A stretch of 64,000 nucleotides of DNA, from assembly GCA_902569405.1 (NCBI GenBank), contig CACFTX010000001.1, positions 186,001-250,000 on the forward strand, written 5' to 3'. The notes beneath the pieces were generated by a model. That model saw only the letters and a program-made list of their open reading frames with translations, did not search any database and was not told the origin of the DNA. Position numbers and translations under genes: made by a program. Below are positions 25,582 through 33,033 of the stretch, in pieces. The stretch's first letter is position 1. The number at the start of each line of letters is the position of its first letter. The DNA is from an uncultured Pelagibacteraceae bacterium (GTDB taxonomy: Bacteria > Pseudomonadota > Alphaproteobacteria > Pelagibacterales > Pelagibacteraceae).

Positions 25582-26109
25582 TTAATGTCCAGGAAAGCTT
25601 ATTAGACTTTCTAATTTATAATTTTTTTTAATTAAATTGTCAGAACCTCCTAAATCGAAAAGATTTATAACAAAAATAAATCCTGCAACTTTCCCTGCAG
25701 ACATTTCAATTATTTTTGCTGCTGCATCAGCTGTTCCGCCAGTAGCAATTAAATCATCAATAATTAATACTTTGTCATTTTCTGAAATTGAGTCTTTATG
25801 CATTTCAATTGTTGCAGTTCCATATTCGAGCTTAAAATCAACCGAATATCTTTCGGCGGGTAATTTATTTTTTTTTCTTAAAAGTATAAAAGGTTTTTTT
25901 AATAAATAAGAAACAGCTGAAGCAAACACAAAACCTCTAGATTCAATTGCTGCTATTTTATCAAATTTAAAATTTTTTGATTTTTCAATTATTTGGTTTA
26001 TGCATTCTGCAAAAGCTTTTTCATTTTTAATAAGGGTTGTAATATCTCTAAATAGAATACCTTTTTTAGGATAGTCTGGTATTGATCTAATATATTCTTT
26101 TAAATCCAT
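25582..26109 (-). CDS. apt: Adenine phosphoribosyltransferase
   Basis: The protein (175 residues from the ATG at 26109) has the Apt pattern: MDLKEYIRSIPDYPKKGILF, AAIESRGFVFASAVSYLL and the PRPP-binding VLIIDDLIATGGTADAA. It joins adenine to PRPP to form AMP. A frame start at 26157 adds 16 unconserved residues and overlaps mtnP, so it is rejected. It is divergent from mtnP with 41 bases between the starts, which fits its job of salvaging the adenine that MtnP releases. Confidence 0.95.
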   Translation of the reverse strand: MDLKEYIRSIPDYPKKGILFRDITTLIKNEKAFAECINQIIEKSKNFKFDKIAAIESRGFVFASAVSYLLKKPFILLRKKNKLPAERYSVDFKLEYGTATIEMHKDSISENDKVLIIDDLIATGGTADAAAKIIEMSAGKVAGFIFVINLFDLGGSDNLIKKNYKLESLISFPGH

Positions 26110-26150
26110 ATTAATTTGAGTTATATAAATAAATAAATTATTTTTTGTAT

Positions 26151-27023
26151 ATGGCAAACAATAAATTAGCTGTAATTGGCGGAAGTGGTCTTTATGATGT
26201 TGAAGAATTTAAAGACAGGGAATTATTAGATATTAATACACCCTGGGGTAAGCCTTCTGATAAAATTTTAAAAACAGCTTATAATAATAAAGAAGTTTAT
26301 TTTCTCCCAAGACATGGACGTGGTCATTTTATAAATCCTTCAAATATTAATTTTAGAGCAAATATTGATGCTCTTAAACAATTAGGAGTTACAGATATAG
26401 TTTCAGTTTCAGCGGTAGGCTCTTTAAAAGAAGATTTGCCACCAGGAAAATTTGTTATTGTTGATCAGTTTATAGATAGAACTTTTGCAAGAAATAAAAC
26501 TTTTTTTGATGATGAGATAGTAGCCCATGTTTCAATGGCTCATCCAACATCAAATGGACTAATGAATGCATGTGAGGAAGCTATTAAAAATGAAAAAATA
26601 GAATATCAAAGAGGAGGCACATATGTAGTTATGGAGGGCCCTCAATTTTCTACATTAGCAGAGTCAAATTTATACAGATCTTGGAAAGCAGATGTTATTG
26701 GAATGACTAATATGCCTGAAGCTAAATTAGCAAGAGAAGCAGAAATTAGATATGCATCTGTATCGATGGTAACAGACTATGACTGCTGGCATCCAGATCA
26801 TGAAAATGTTGATGTTCAACAAGTAATAAAAGTTTTATTAGGTAATGCAGCTAAAGCAAAGAGTATGATTAAAAATCTTATAGATAATTTTGAAAAACAT
26901 ATTGATCCAAAAGATCCTACAAACAATTGTTTAGATGTAGCAATTCTTACCGCTCCTGAAAAAAGAACGCAGAAAACAAAAGATAAACTCAAAACTGTAG
27001 CTGGTAGAGTTTTAAATAAATGA
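26151..27023 (+). CDS. mtnP: S-methyl-5'-thioadenosine phosphorylase
   Basis: The protein (290 residues) phosphorolyses methylthioadenosine to adenine and 5-methylthioribose-1-phosphate. Signatures include LAVIGGSGLYDVEEF, LPRHGRGHFINPSNINFRAN (residues about 49-68), VVMEGPQFSTLAESNLYRSW and GMTNMPEAKLAREAEIRYAS. The ATG at 26151 gives MANNKLAVIGG; the TTG at 26145 is not needed. It overlaps mtnA by four bases (ATGA). Apt lies divergent and the spermidine enzyme follows two genes downstream, so the by-product of spermidine synthesis is probably its main substrate. Confidence 0.95.
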   Translation: MANNKLAVIGGSGLYDVEEFKDRELLDINTPWGKPSDKILKTAYNNKEVYFLPRHGRGHFINPSNINFRANIDALKQLGVTDIVSVSAVGSLKEDLPPGKFVIVDQFIDRTFARNKTFFDDEIVAHVSMAHPTSNGLMNACEEAIKNEKIEYQRGGTYVVMEGPQFSTLAESNLYRSWKADVIGMTNMPEAKLAREAEIRYASVSMVTDYDCWHPDHENVDVQQVIKVLLGNAAKAKSMIKNLIDNFEKHIDPKDPTNNCLDVAILTAPEKRTQKTKDKLKTVAGRVLNK

Positions 27024-28090
27024 AAATAGAAGGAAAAGAATATCGAACAATTTGGTTTGAAAATAATGTTGTAAAAATTATTGATCAAACAAAACTTCCA
27101 CATCAATTTATAATTAAAGATCTTAAAACAGTAAAAGATGCGATCAATGCTATAAAAATTATGGAAGTTAGAGGAGCCCCTTTAATCGGAGCTACTGCTG
27201 CTTATGGATTAGTTTTATCAATATTGGAAAATAATGATCAATCTTTTTTAAAAAAATCAGCAGAAGATTTGATTAATTCAAGACCAACTGCAATAAATTT
27301 GAAGTGGGCAGTTGATAGAATGATAAATAAATTATCAGGTGTTAATAGTGATAAAATTTTAGAAATAGCATTAAATGAAGCAAAAACAATTTGCGAAGAA
27401 GACGTTAAATTTTGTAAAAACATAGGACTTAATGGACTAAAAATAATTGAAGAAATTTATAATAAAAAAAAAGATACAGTAAATATTTTAACCCATTGTA
27501 ATGCTGGATGGCTTGCAACAATTAATTGGGGCACCGCAACCTCTCCAATATATCATGCACATAAAAAAGGAATTAAGGTTCACGTTTGGGTAGATGAAAC
27601 AAGACCTAGAAATCAAGGAGCTAATTTAACTTCTTATGAATTAAATGAAGAAGGAGTATCAAATACAATTATTGCAGATAACACTGGTGGAATATTAATG
27701 CAAAGAGGTGAGGTTGATATGTGTATTGTAGGTACTGATAGAACTTTATCTACAGGAGATGTTGCAAATAAAATTGGAACTTATTTAAAAGCACTAGCAG
27801 CTCATGATAACAAAGTTCCTTTTTATGTAGCATTACCAAGTTCAACTATTGATTGGGATATAAAAGATTTTAAAGACATTCCAATTGAAGAAAGAAATTC
27901 AGAAGAATTATCGCATATAGAAGGATTGGATGAGAGTGGAAAATTAAAAAAAGTACAAATTTATCCAAAAAAAAGCAAAGCAATGAATTTAGCCTTTGAT
28001 ATAACTCCAGCTAAATATATTACTGGACTTATTACAGAAAAAGGTATTTGTGATGCTTCTAAAGAGGGGTTAGGAAAATTATTTAAATGA
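27020..28090 (+). CDS. mtnA: Methylthioribose-1-phosphate isomerase
   Basis: The 356-residue protein turns methylthioribose-1-phosphate into methylthioribulose-1-phosphate. The catalytic cysteine falls at residue 160 in LTHCNAGWLAT and the catalytic aspartate at residue 240 in IVGTDRTLSTGDVANKIGTY, the same numbers as in the Bacillus enzyme. EVRGAPLIGATAAYGL is an N-terminal signature. The start overlaps mtnP, and the stop overlaps the start of a 60-residue membrane protein. The next pathway step may be the class II aldolase that follows. Confidence 0.95.
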   Translation: MKIEGKEYRTIWFENNVVKIIDQTKLPHQFIIKDLKTVKDAINAIKIMEVRGAPLIGATAAYGLVLSILENNDQSFLKKSAEDLINSRPTAINLKWAVDRMINKLSGVNSDKILEIALNEAKTICEEDVKFCKNIGLNGLKIIEEIYNKKKDTVNILTHCNAGWLATINWGTATSPIYHAHKKGIKVHVWVDETRPRNQGANLTSYELNEEGVSNTIIADNTGGILMQRGEVDMCIVGTDRTLSTGDVANKIGTYLKALAAHDNKVPFYVALPSSTIDWDIKDFKDIPIEERNSEELSHIEGLDESGKLKKVQIYPKKSKAMNLAFDITPAKYITGLITEKGICDASKEGLGKLFK

Positions 28091-28269
28091 GAAAAAATAT
28101 TTTAATGGTTATTTTGATAGTTGTTGGAATGATTTTTGCTTTGAAATTTAATGATCATAATCGAAATAAATCTATTTCTGCATGTATTGTTGCTCAAAAA
28201 AAGAAAGCTGAAAATTTTGATGTAAAAGAAGCAAAAAAATTCTGTGAGAAAATAATCAAAAAAAAATAA
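28087..28269 (+). CDS. 60-residue single-helix membrane protein
   Basis: The protein has one hydrophobic helix at residues 5-20 (ILMVILIVVGMIFALK) and a basic, lysine-rich remainder with two cysteines (SACIVAQKKKAENF and EAKKFCEKIIKKK). It overlaps mtnA by four bases (ATGA) and shares one base with the next gene, so its translation is tied to the salvage genes. The pair of cysteines suggests a disulfide if the tail is periplasmic. No family is recognised. A role linked to methylthio compounds is only positional inference. Confidence 0.6.
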   Translation: MRKNILMVILIVVGMIFALKFNDHNRNKSISACIVAQKKKAENFDVKEAKKFCEKIIKKK

Positions 28270-28934
28270 TGGAAAACCTCAAGATAAAGGAAGATATAAT
28301 AGAATTTGCGCAAAAACTTAATTCTACAAACTTATCACCCCTAAGATCAGGAAATGTTTCAGTAAAAGCTAATGAAAATAATGTTGATGGTTTTTATATA
28401 ACTCCTTCAGGGAAAAAATATAATGATCTCAAGCCTGAAGATATAGTTTTTCTATCATTAAGCGAAAAAAAAGATTTTTTAAGATGGTTTAATGCTGGAA
28501 AAAAACCTTCATCTGAATGGCGTTTTCATCAAGATATTTATGTAAATAAAGTAGATGCTAAGGCAATTGTTCATGCTCACTCTCCTCACGCTACAGCAGT
28601 GTCATCTCACGGAAAACCTATACCAGCTTTTCATTATATGGTTGCATTAGCAGGGGGAAATGACATTAAGTGCGCAGATTATGCAACGTTTGGAACATCT
28701 GAATTATCAAAAAATATTATCAACTCTTTAGAAAATAGAAAAGCTTGTTTGATGTCAAATCATGGTCAGGTTGCATTTGGACAAAATTTAAAACAAGCTT
28801 TCGAGCTTGCAGAAGAAGTAGAAAATATTTGTCATCAATATATAATTGCTTTAAAGTTAGGTGAACCTAAGATTCTTTCATCTTCAGAGATGGAAAAAAT
28901 TTTAGATAAAGTAAAATATTATAAAAGTGAATAA
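28269..28934 (+). CDS. Class II aldolase, probably acting on methylthioribulose-1-phosphate
   Basis: The 221-residue protein has the zinc-dependent class II aldolase/MtnB fold: a catalytic glutamate at residue 83 (PSSEWRFHQD), zinc histidines at 102 and 104 (IVHAHSPHATA) and 165 (SNHGQVAFG). Members include fuculose-phosphate aldolase, MtnB dehydratase and the Ald2 aldolase of the DHAP shunt, which cleaves methylthioribulose-1-phosphate to dihydroxyacetone phosphate and methylthioacetaldehyde. Its place after mtnP-mtnA favours MtnB or Ald2. No mtnC, mtnD or other methionine-salvage gene is present in the window, which fits the shunt; this choice is inference. Confidence 0.85.
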   Translation: MENLKIKEDIIEFAQKLNSTNLSPLRSGNVSVKANENNVDGFYITPSGKKYNDLKPEDIVFLSLSEKKDFLRWFNAGKKPSSEWRFHQDIYVNKVDAKAIVHAHSPHATAVSSHGKPIPAFHYMVALAGGNDIKCADYATFGTSELSKNIINSLENRKACLMSNHGQVAFGQNLKQAFELAEEVENICHQYIIALKLGEPKILSSSEMEKILDKVKYYKSE

Positions 28935-28940
28935 TTTTTT

Positions 28941-29981
28941 ATGACTAAAGTTGGGGAGCACATAACACTAGATATCATAGGTACTAAAAAGGAATATGAA
29001 CCTTCATTCTATGAAAAGTTAGTTTATAAAATTGCCAAAAAGGCAAAAGTAACTGTTTTAGAAATATCTAAATATAAGTTTAAACCCCAAGGTTTTACAA
29101 TGGTTGCTCTATTAGCGGAAAGCCATATAAGTTTTCACACGTTTCCTGAAAAAGGAATTATTAGTTTTGATTTCTTTACTTGTGGAAAAGTTTCCCCTGC
29201 AATTGCAATAGATATAATAAAAAAAGAAATAGAACATAAAAGAATAGTAAAAAAAGAATTTAACAGAGATACAATTGCACTTTATCACGATATTTATAGT
29301 TCGCCAGGTTTAAGAAAATCGTATGTAGTGAAAAATATTCTTGAAGATTTTACTTCTAAGGTAGGACAGCACATTGAAATTTTAGATTTAGAACAATTTG
29401 GAAAATCTTTATTTATAGACAACGAAATTCAAGTAGCCACAAGTGACGAGCATCTTTACAGTGGAACATTTGTTAACGCTGGCTTAAAACTGAACAAAGA
29501 TAAAGATACTGCAGCAATTATAGGCGGCGGGGATGGTGGTGTAGCTAGAGAATGTATATCAAAAGGTTTTGGATATATTGATTGGTTTGAGTTGGATCCT
29601 GAGGTTGTTGAAGTTTGCGAAAAACATCTTGGTTCAATCGGAAATAAATCTACTAGAAAAAATTCAGTGAAATGTATTTGGGGAGATGCATTTGAAAGTA
29701 TTAAAAAAGTTGAAGATGATAGATATGATAAAATTTTTGTAGATTTAAATGATGATCAATTTTGTATTGATTTGGCAGCAAAGAACATGGACTCTTTGGT
29801 TAGAATTTTAAAACCTAATGGAGTTATAACTGCTCAAGTTGGTAGCCAAGATAAAAAACCTAAACAAGTTGATAAATGGCTAAAAGTTTTTAATAAAAAT
29901 TTTGGAAATGCTACCCTAGATAGAGTTTATATACCTAGTTTTGACTGTTCTTGGAATTTTTCCTCATCAATAAATCATTAG
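28941..29981 (+). CDS. Fused AdoMet decarboxylase / aminopropyltransferase (spermidine synthase)
   Basis: The 346-residue protein joins two enzymes. Residues 1-115 match prokaryotic S-adenosylmethionine decarboxylase: E60-S61 is the self-cleavage site that makes the pyruvoyl group, with H66 and C81 (SHISFHTFPE, FFTCGKVS) as catalytic partners. Residues about 118-346 match aminopropyltransferase: IQVATSDEHLYSGTFVNAGL, then AAIIGGGDGGVARECISKG for decarboxylated AdoMet. The active loop reads FVDLNDDQFC instead of the usual DxxDPxGP, so the amine acceptor may differ from plain putrescine. It makes spermidine-like amines and methylthioadenosine, which the upstream genes recycle. Confidence 0.85.
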   Translation: MTKVGEHITLDIIGTKKEYEPSFYEKLVYKIAKKAKVTVLEISKYKFKPQGFTMVALLAESHISFHTFPEKGIISFDFFTCGKVSPAIAIDIIKKEIEHKRIVKKEFNRDTIALYHDIYSSPGLRKSYVVKNILEDFTSKVGQHIEILDLEQFGKSLFIDNEIQVATSDEHLYSGTFVNAGLKLNKDKDTAAIIGGGDGGVARECISKGFGYIDWFELDPEVVEVCEKHLGSIGNKSTRKNSVKCIWGDAFESIKKVEDDRYDKIFVDLNDDQFCIDLAAKNMDSLVRILKPNGVITAQVGSQDKKPKQVDKWLKVFNKNFGNATLDRVYIPSFDCSWNFSSSINH

Positions 29982-30040
29982 AATCTTCTTTTTAATTCAT
30001 TAAAATTGTGAAATAATTATTTTTTTTACGGAGGGAAATG

Positions 30041-30868
30041 ATGAATATATTTAAAAAAACAATATTAACAGTTCTCGTATCTTTCTTATTAATCGGAAGT
30101 GCTTATGCCGGTAAAATAAAGATTGGAACTGAAGGTGCTTATCCTCCTTGGAATTCAAAGGATGCTTCAGGCAAACTTATTGGATTTGAGGTTGAATTAG
30201 CTTGGACGCTTTGCAGATACATTGGATCACAATGTGAAATCGTAGAACAAGATTGGGATGGAATGATTCCAGCTCTTATAATGAGAAAGTTCGATGCGAT
30301 TATGGCTGGAATGTCAATTACAGCAGAAAGACAAAAAGCAATTAGTTTTTCTCAAGGATATGCAGACGAAGTTGCTTCATTAGCGGTTATGAAAGGTTCA
30401 AGTCTTGAAGGTATGGAAACTTCTGAAGGAATTAATCTTGGTAAAAAGACAGGTGCAGTTAAAAAGGATCTTAAAACTTTAACTAGTGCCTTAGCTGGTA
30501 AAACAGTTTGTGTACAAACAGCTACTATTCACCAAAACTTTTTAGAGTCTGGTGATGTAGGTAAAGTAAATGTAAGAACTTACAAAACTCAAGATGAAGT
30601 TAACTTAGATTTAGCAGCGGGAAGATGCGATGCTGCACTAGCTGCTGCAGTAGCATTTAGTGATTATGCAGAAAAATCTGGAAAACCAGTTGTTCTTGTT
30701 GGACCAACTTTTTCAGGTGGAGCGTTTGGTAATGGTGTTGGAGTTGGTATTAGAAAAGATGATACTGATCTATTAAATGCTTTTAACAAAGCCATTGATA
30801 AAGCAAGAAAAAATGGAGACATTAGTAGAATTGCTATCAAATGGTTTGGTTTCGACGCATCTATGTAA
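30041..30868 (+). CDS. ABC transporter substrate-binding protein, polar amino acid type
   Basis: The protein has a signal peptide (MNIFKKTILTVLVSFLLIGS, cleaved after AYA) and a type II periplasmic binding fold: KIKIGTEGAYPPWNSKDASG, LIGFEVELAWTLCRYI, DWDGMIPALIMRKFDAIMAG and SITAERQKAISFSQGYADEV. These are typical of lysine/arginine/ornithine or octopine-type binders. The ATG at 30041 is chosen because GGAGGG (30030-30035) is five bases from it; the ATG at 30038 is only two away. Two permeases follow after a strong hairpin. Basic amino acids are the likely cargo. Confidence 0.9.
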   Translation: MNIFKKTILTVLVSFLLIGSAYAGKIKIGTEGAYPPWNSKDASGKLIGFEVELAWTLCRYIGSQCEIVEQDWDGMIPALIMRKFDAIMAGMSITAERQKAISFSQGYADEVASLAVMKGSSLEGMETSEGINLGKKTGAVKKDLKTLTSALAGKTVCVQTATIHQNFLESGDVGKVNVRTYKTQDEVNLDLAAGRCDAALAAAVAFSDYAEKSGKPVVLVGPTFSGGAFGNGVGVGIRKDDTDLLNAFNKAIDKARKNGDISRIAIKWFGFDASM

Positions 30869-30880
30869 TTAATTTTAGAT

Positions 30881-30907
30881 TTGGCGACTATAATATATAG
30901 TCGCCAA
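30881..30907 (+). other. Strong intercistronic hairpin
   Basis: TTGGCGACTAT pairs perfectly with ATAGTCGCCAA around a five-base loop. The stem ends five bases before the permease ATG. It lacks a T-run, so it is more likely an mRNA-stabilising or translation-limiting element than a full terminator, keeping the binding protein in excess of the permeases. Confidence 0.7.
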
Positions 30908-30912
30908 TCTGT

Positions 30913-31605
30913 ATGGAACTTCTAGCATTCGGAAAAAATGGTTGGGGTGATGAATTATTTATTGCCACCTTAATGACTATCGCTGTTTCAATTACAGCAA
31001 TGTTAATAGGTTTTCTTTTTGCGTTAATATTTACTCCTCTTAAATTATCAAAAAATAAATTTCTTAACCTTATTGGAAATTCTTACACAACAGTAATTAG
31101 AGGAGTTCCAGAGTTATTAGTAATTTACTTATTTTTTTTTGGAGGAAGTGGTGCCGTTATGTTTGTTGCATCTATGTTTGGGTACAATGAATATATAGAA
31201 ATTAATGCATTTATAACTGGTTCGTTCGCTATTGGTATTATATCTGGTGCATATTCAACAGAAGTTTTTAGAGGAGCAATACAATCTATTGATAAAGGAC
31301 AATTTGAAGCTTCACAAGTTTTAGGACTGAAAAGAGTTGTTTATTTTTTTAGAGTGATCATGCCTCAAATGTTAAGACTAGCAATTCCTAATTTGAGTAA
31401 TGTTTGGCAAATAACTTTAAAAGATACATCTTTGATATCAGTTACAGGTTTAGTTGAAATAATGAGACAATCATATATTGCTGCTGGCTCAACTAGAGAT
31501 CCACTTTTCTTTTATTCATTTGCTGCAGTTTTATATTTGTCACTTACATTTTTAAGCATGAAGTTAATTAATAGATTAGAAATTAAATATAGCAGGGGCT
31601 TTTAA
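30913..31605 (+). CDS. Amino acid ABC transporter permease (HisQ/ArtQ type)
   Basis: The 230-residue protein has about five membrane segments and the family EAA-loop region: GAIQSIDKGQFEASQVLGLK (about residues 118-137), which couples to the ATPase. The TTVIRGVPELLVIYLFFFGG and AGSTRDPLFFYSFAAVLYL blocks are typical of HisQ/ArtQ permeases. Its start lies right after the hairpin, and its last base is shared with the second permease. It would form a heterodimer with that gene product to import amino acids across the inner membrane. No ATP-binding subunit is encoded here. Confidence 0.9.
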   Translation: MELLAFGKNGWGDELFIATLMTIAVSITAMLIGFLFALIFTPLKLSKNKFLNLIGNSYTTVIRGVPELLVIYLFFFGGSGAVMFVASMFGYNEYIEINAFITGSFAIGIISGAYSTEVFRGAIQSIDKGQFEASQVLGLKRVVYFFRVIMPQMLRLAIPNLSNVWQITLKDTSLISVTGLVEIMRQSYIAAGSTRDPLFFYSFAAVLYLSLTFLSMKLINRLEIKYSRGF

Positions 31606-32276
31606 TGGATATAAATTTAATGATAACCAGTCTTCCAAAGTTATTAAGTGCTACTGTCGTAACGTTAAAATTATTATCTTTATCTTTATTTTTTGGTTTA
31701 TTTATAGGATTATTATTTGCAATTTTAAGATTAAATAAAAATAAAATTATAAATAAATTTGCTTATGGATACTCTTATGTGTTTAGAGGCACACCATTAC
31801 TTGTTCAAATATTTATTATCTATTTTGGTTTGGGACAAATAGAATACTTTAGATCAACTTTTTTATGGGTTATTTTTAAAGAACCTTACTGGTGTGCAAT
31901 TATAGCATTTGCTTTAAATACCGGTGCATATACATCAGAAATATTAAGATCTGCTTTTCAGACTATTAAGCCTGGGATTATTGAAGCTGGAAAAAGTTTA
32001 GGAATATCCAATAAAATAATTTTTTACAAAATTCAAATACCTGTAGCTATCAGACAATCACTCCCAGCTTATGGAAATGAAATTATATTAATGATGAAAG
32101 GAACTTCTTTAGCTAGCACGGTTACATTAATGGATTTAACCGGTGTTGCAAAATATATAATTTCAACAACTTTTAAACCAATAGAGGTGTTTATTGTTGC
32201 TGGAGGTATTTATTTATTTATGACTTTTATTATTCATAATTTAATGAAATTTTTAGAGAAAAAATTTTCTTACTAA
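31605..32276 (+). CDS. Amino acid ABC transporter permease (HisM type)
   Basis: The 223-residue second permease has about five membrane segments, the RGTPLLVQIFIIYFGLGQ block and the EAA loop SAFQTIKPGIIEAGKSLGIS (about residues 114-133). It overlaps the first permease by one base. After it the cluster stops: three bases later a convergent methyltransferase ends. The expected ATPase is missing locally, so it must be elsewhere or shared with another importer. Confidence 0.9.
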   Translation: MDINLMITSLPKLLSATVVTLKLLSLSLFFGLFIGLLFAILRLNKNKIINKFAYGYSYVFRGTPLLVQIFIIYFGLGQIEYFRSTFLWVIFKEPYWCAIIAFALNTGAYTSEILRSAFQTIKPGIIEAGKSLGISNKIIFYKIQIPVAIRQSLPAYGNEIILMMKGTSLASTVTLMDLTGVAKYIISTTFKPIEVFIVAGGIYLFMTFIIHNLMKFLEKKFSY

Positions 32277-32278
32277 TT

Positions 32279-32959
32279 TTAAACCCATTCTATAAACCAA
32301 GTATTCAATAATTTTTTTTTTTTAAGCAAGGAAATCATTTTTTTATATTTTTTGGTTAATAAACTATCTTTAATTCTGCCTCTGTTATCCTTAATATTAG
32401 GGTTTCCATGTAATTCACATAGAACATTTTTGATTTTCTTCTTATTTTTGATGATTTCAGGTAATATTTCGTATTCATAACCTTCAATATCAATTTTTAT
32501 TAGATCAATATATTTAAAACTAGCTAAAATTTTATTTATTGATTTTGTTTTTACTGTAGTAAAAAACTTAGGATTTATATTTATCTTATTTTTTAAAAAT
32601 GAACTTGATTGAGAATAAATATATTGATTTTTTCTAAACTTTGGGTGGTAAAAAAGTTTTTTATTATTTGAGTTTAAAGAAACACCCAGGTTATAAGTTT
32701 TATTTATTTTGCTTGTTTTAAATCTATCGTACAACTTTTTATAAGAAAATTTATCTGGCTCATAACTTTCTGTTTTACAATTAAAATTATCTTTCACATA
32801 TTGAGTTACTTCACCTTTGTTTGCACCAAAGTCTAAAAATATTGAATTTTCATTTAATTCAAATCTGTTAAATATTTTATATTGAGGTTTAGTGCTATAA
32901 TTTAAATGACGTATAAATTTTAATTTTTTAAGGTAAGTATCTAGAAATTCTTTAAGCAT
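32279..32959 (-). CDS. FkbM-family methyltransferase
   Basis: The 226-residue protein fits the FkbM family of SAM-dependent methyltransferases: ENSIFLDFGANKGEVTQYVK (SAM-binding motif I, about residues 36-55), CKTESYEPDKFSYKKL (post-I acidic residue) and IDLIKIDIEGYEYEILPEII (motif IV-like, about 154-175). Members O-methylate sugars or natural products. It ends three bases from the convergent permease and stands alone on its strand, although sugar-transfer genes lie a few kilobases further on. Glycan methylation is the most likely role by family. Confidence 0.8.
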   Translation of the reverse strand: MLKEFLDTYLKKLKFIRHLNYSTKPQYKIFNRFELNENSIFLDFGANKGEVTQYVKDNFNCKTESYEPDKFSYKKLYDRFKTSKINKTYNLGVSLNSNNKKLFYHPKFRKNQYIYSQSSSFLKNKININPKFFTTVKTKSINKILASFKYIDLIKIDIEGYEYEILPEIIKNKKKIKNVLCELHGNPNIKDNRGRIKDSLLTKKYKKMISLLKKKKLLNTWFIEWV

Positions 32960-33033
32960 AAAAGTTTTAAAAGTGAAAATTTTTTAATTATTACATTTAA
33001 AAATAAAAAAACCAACCCCGCTATGATATTTAA

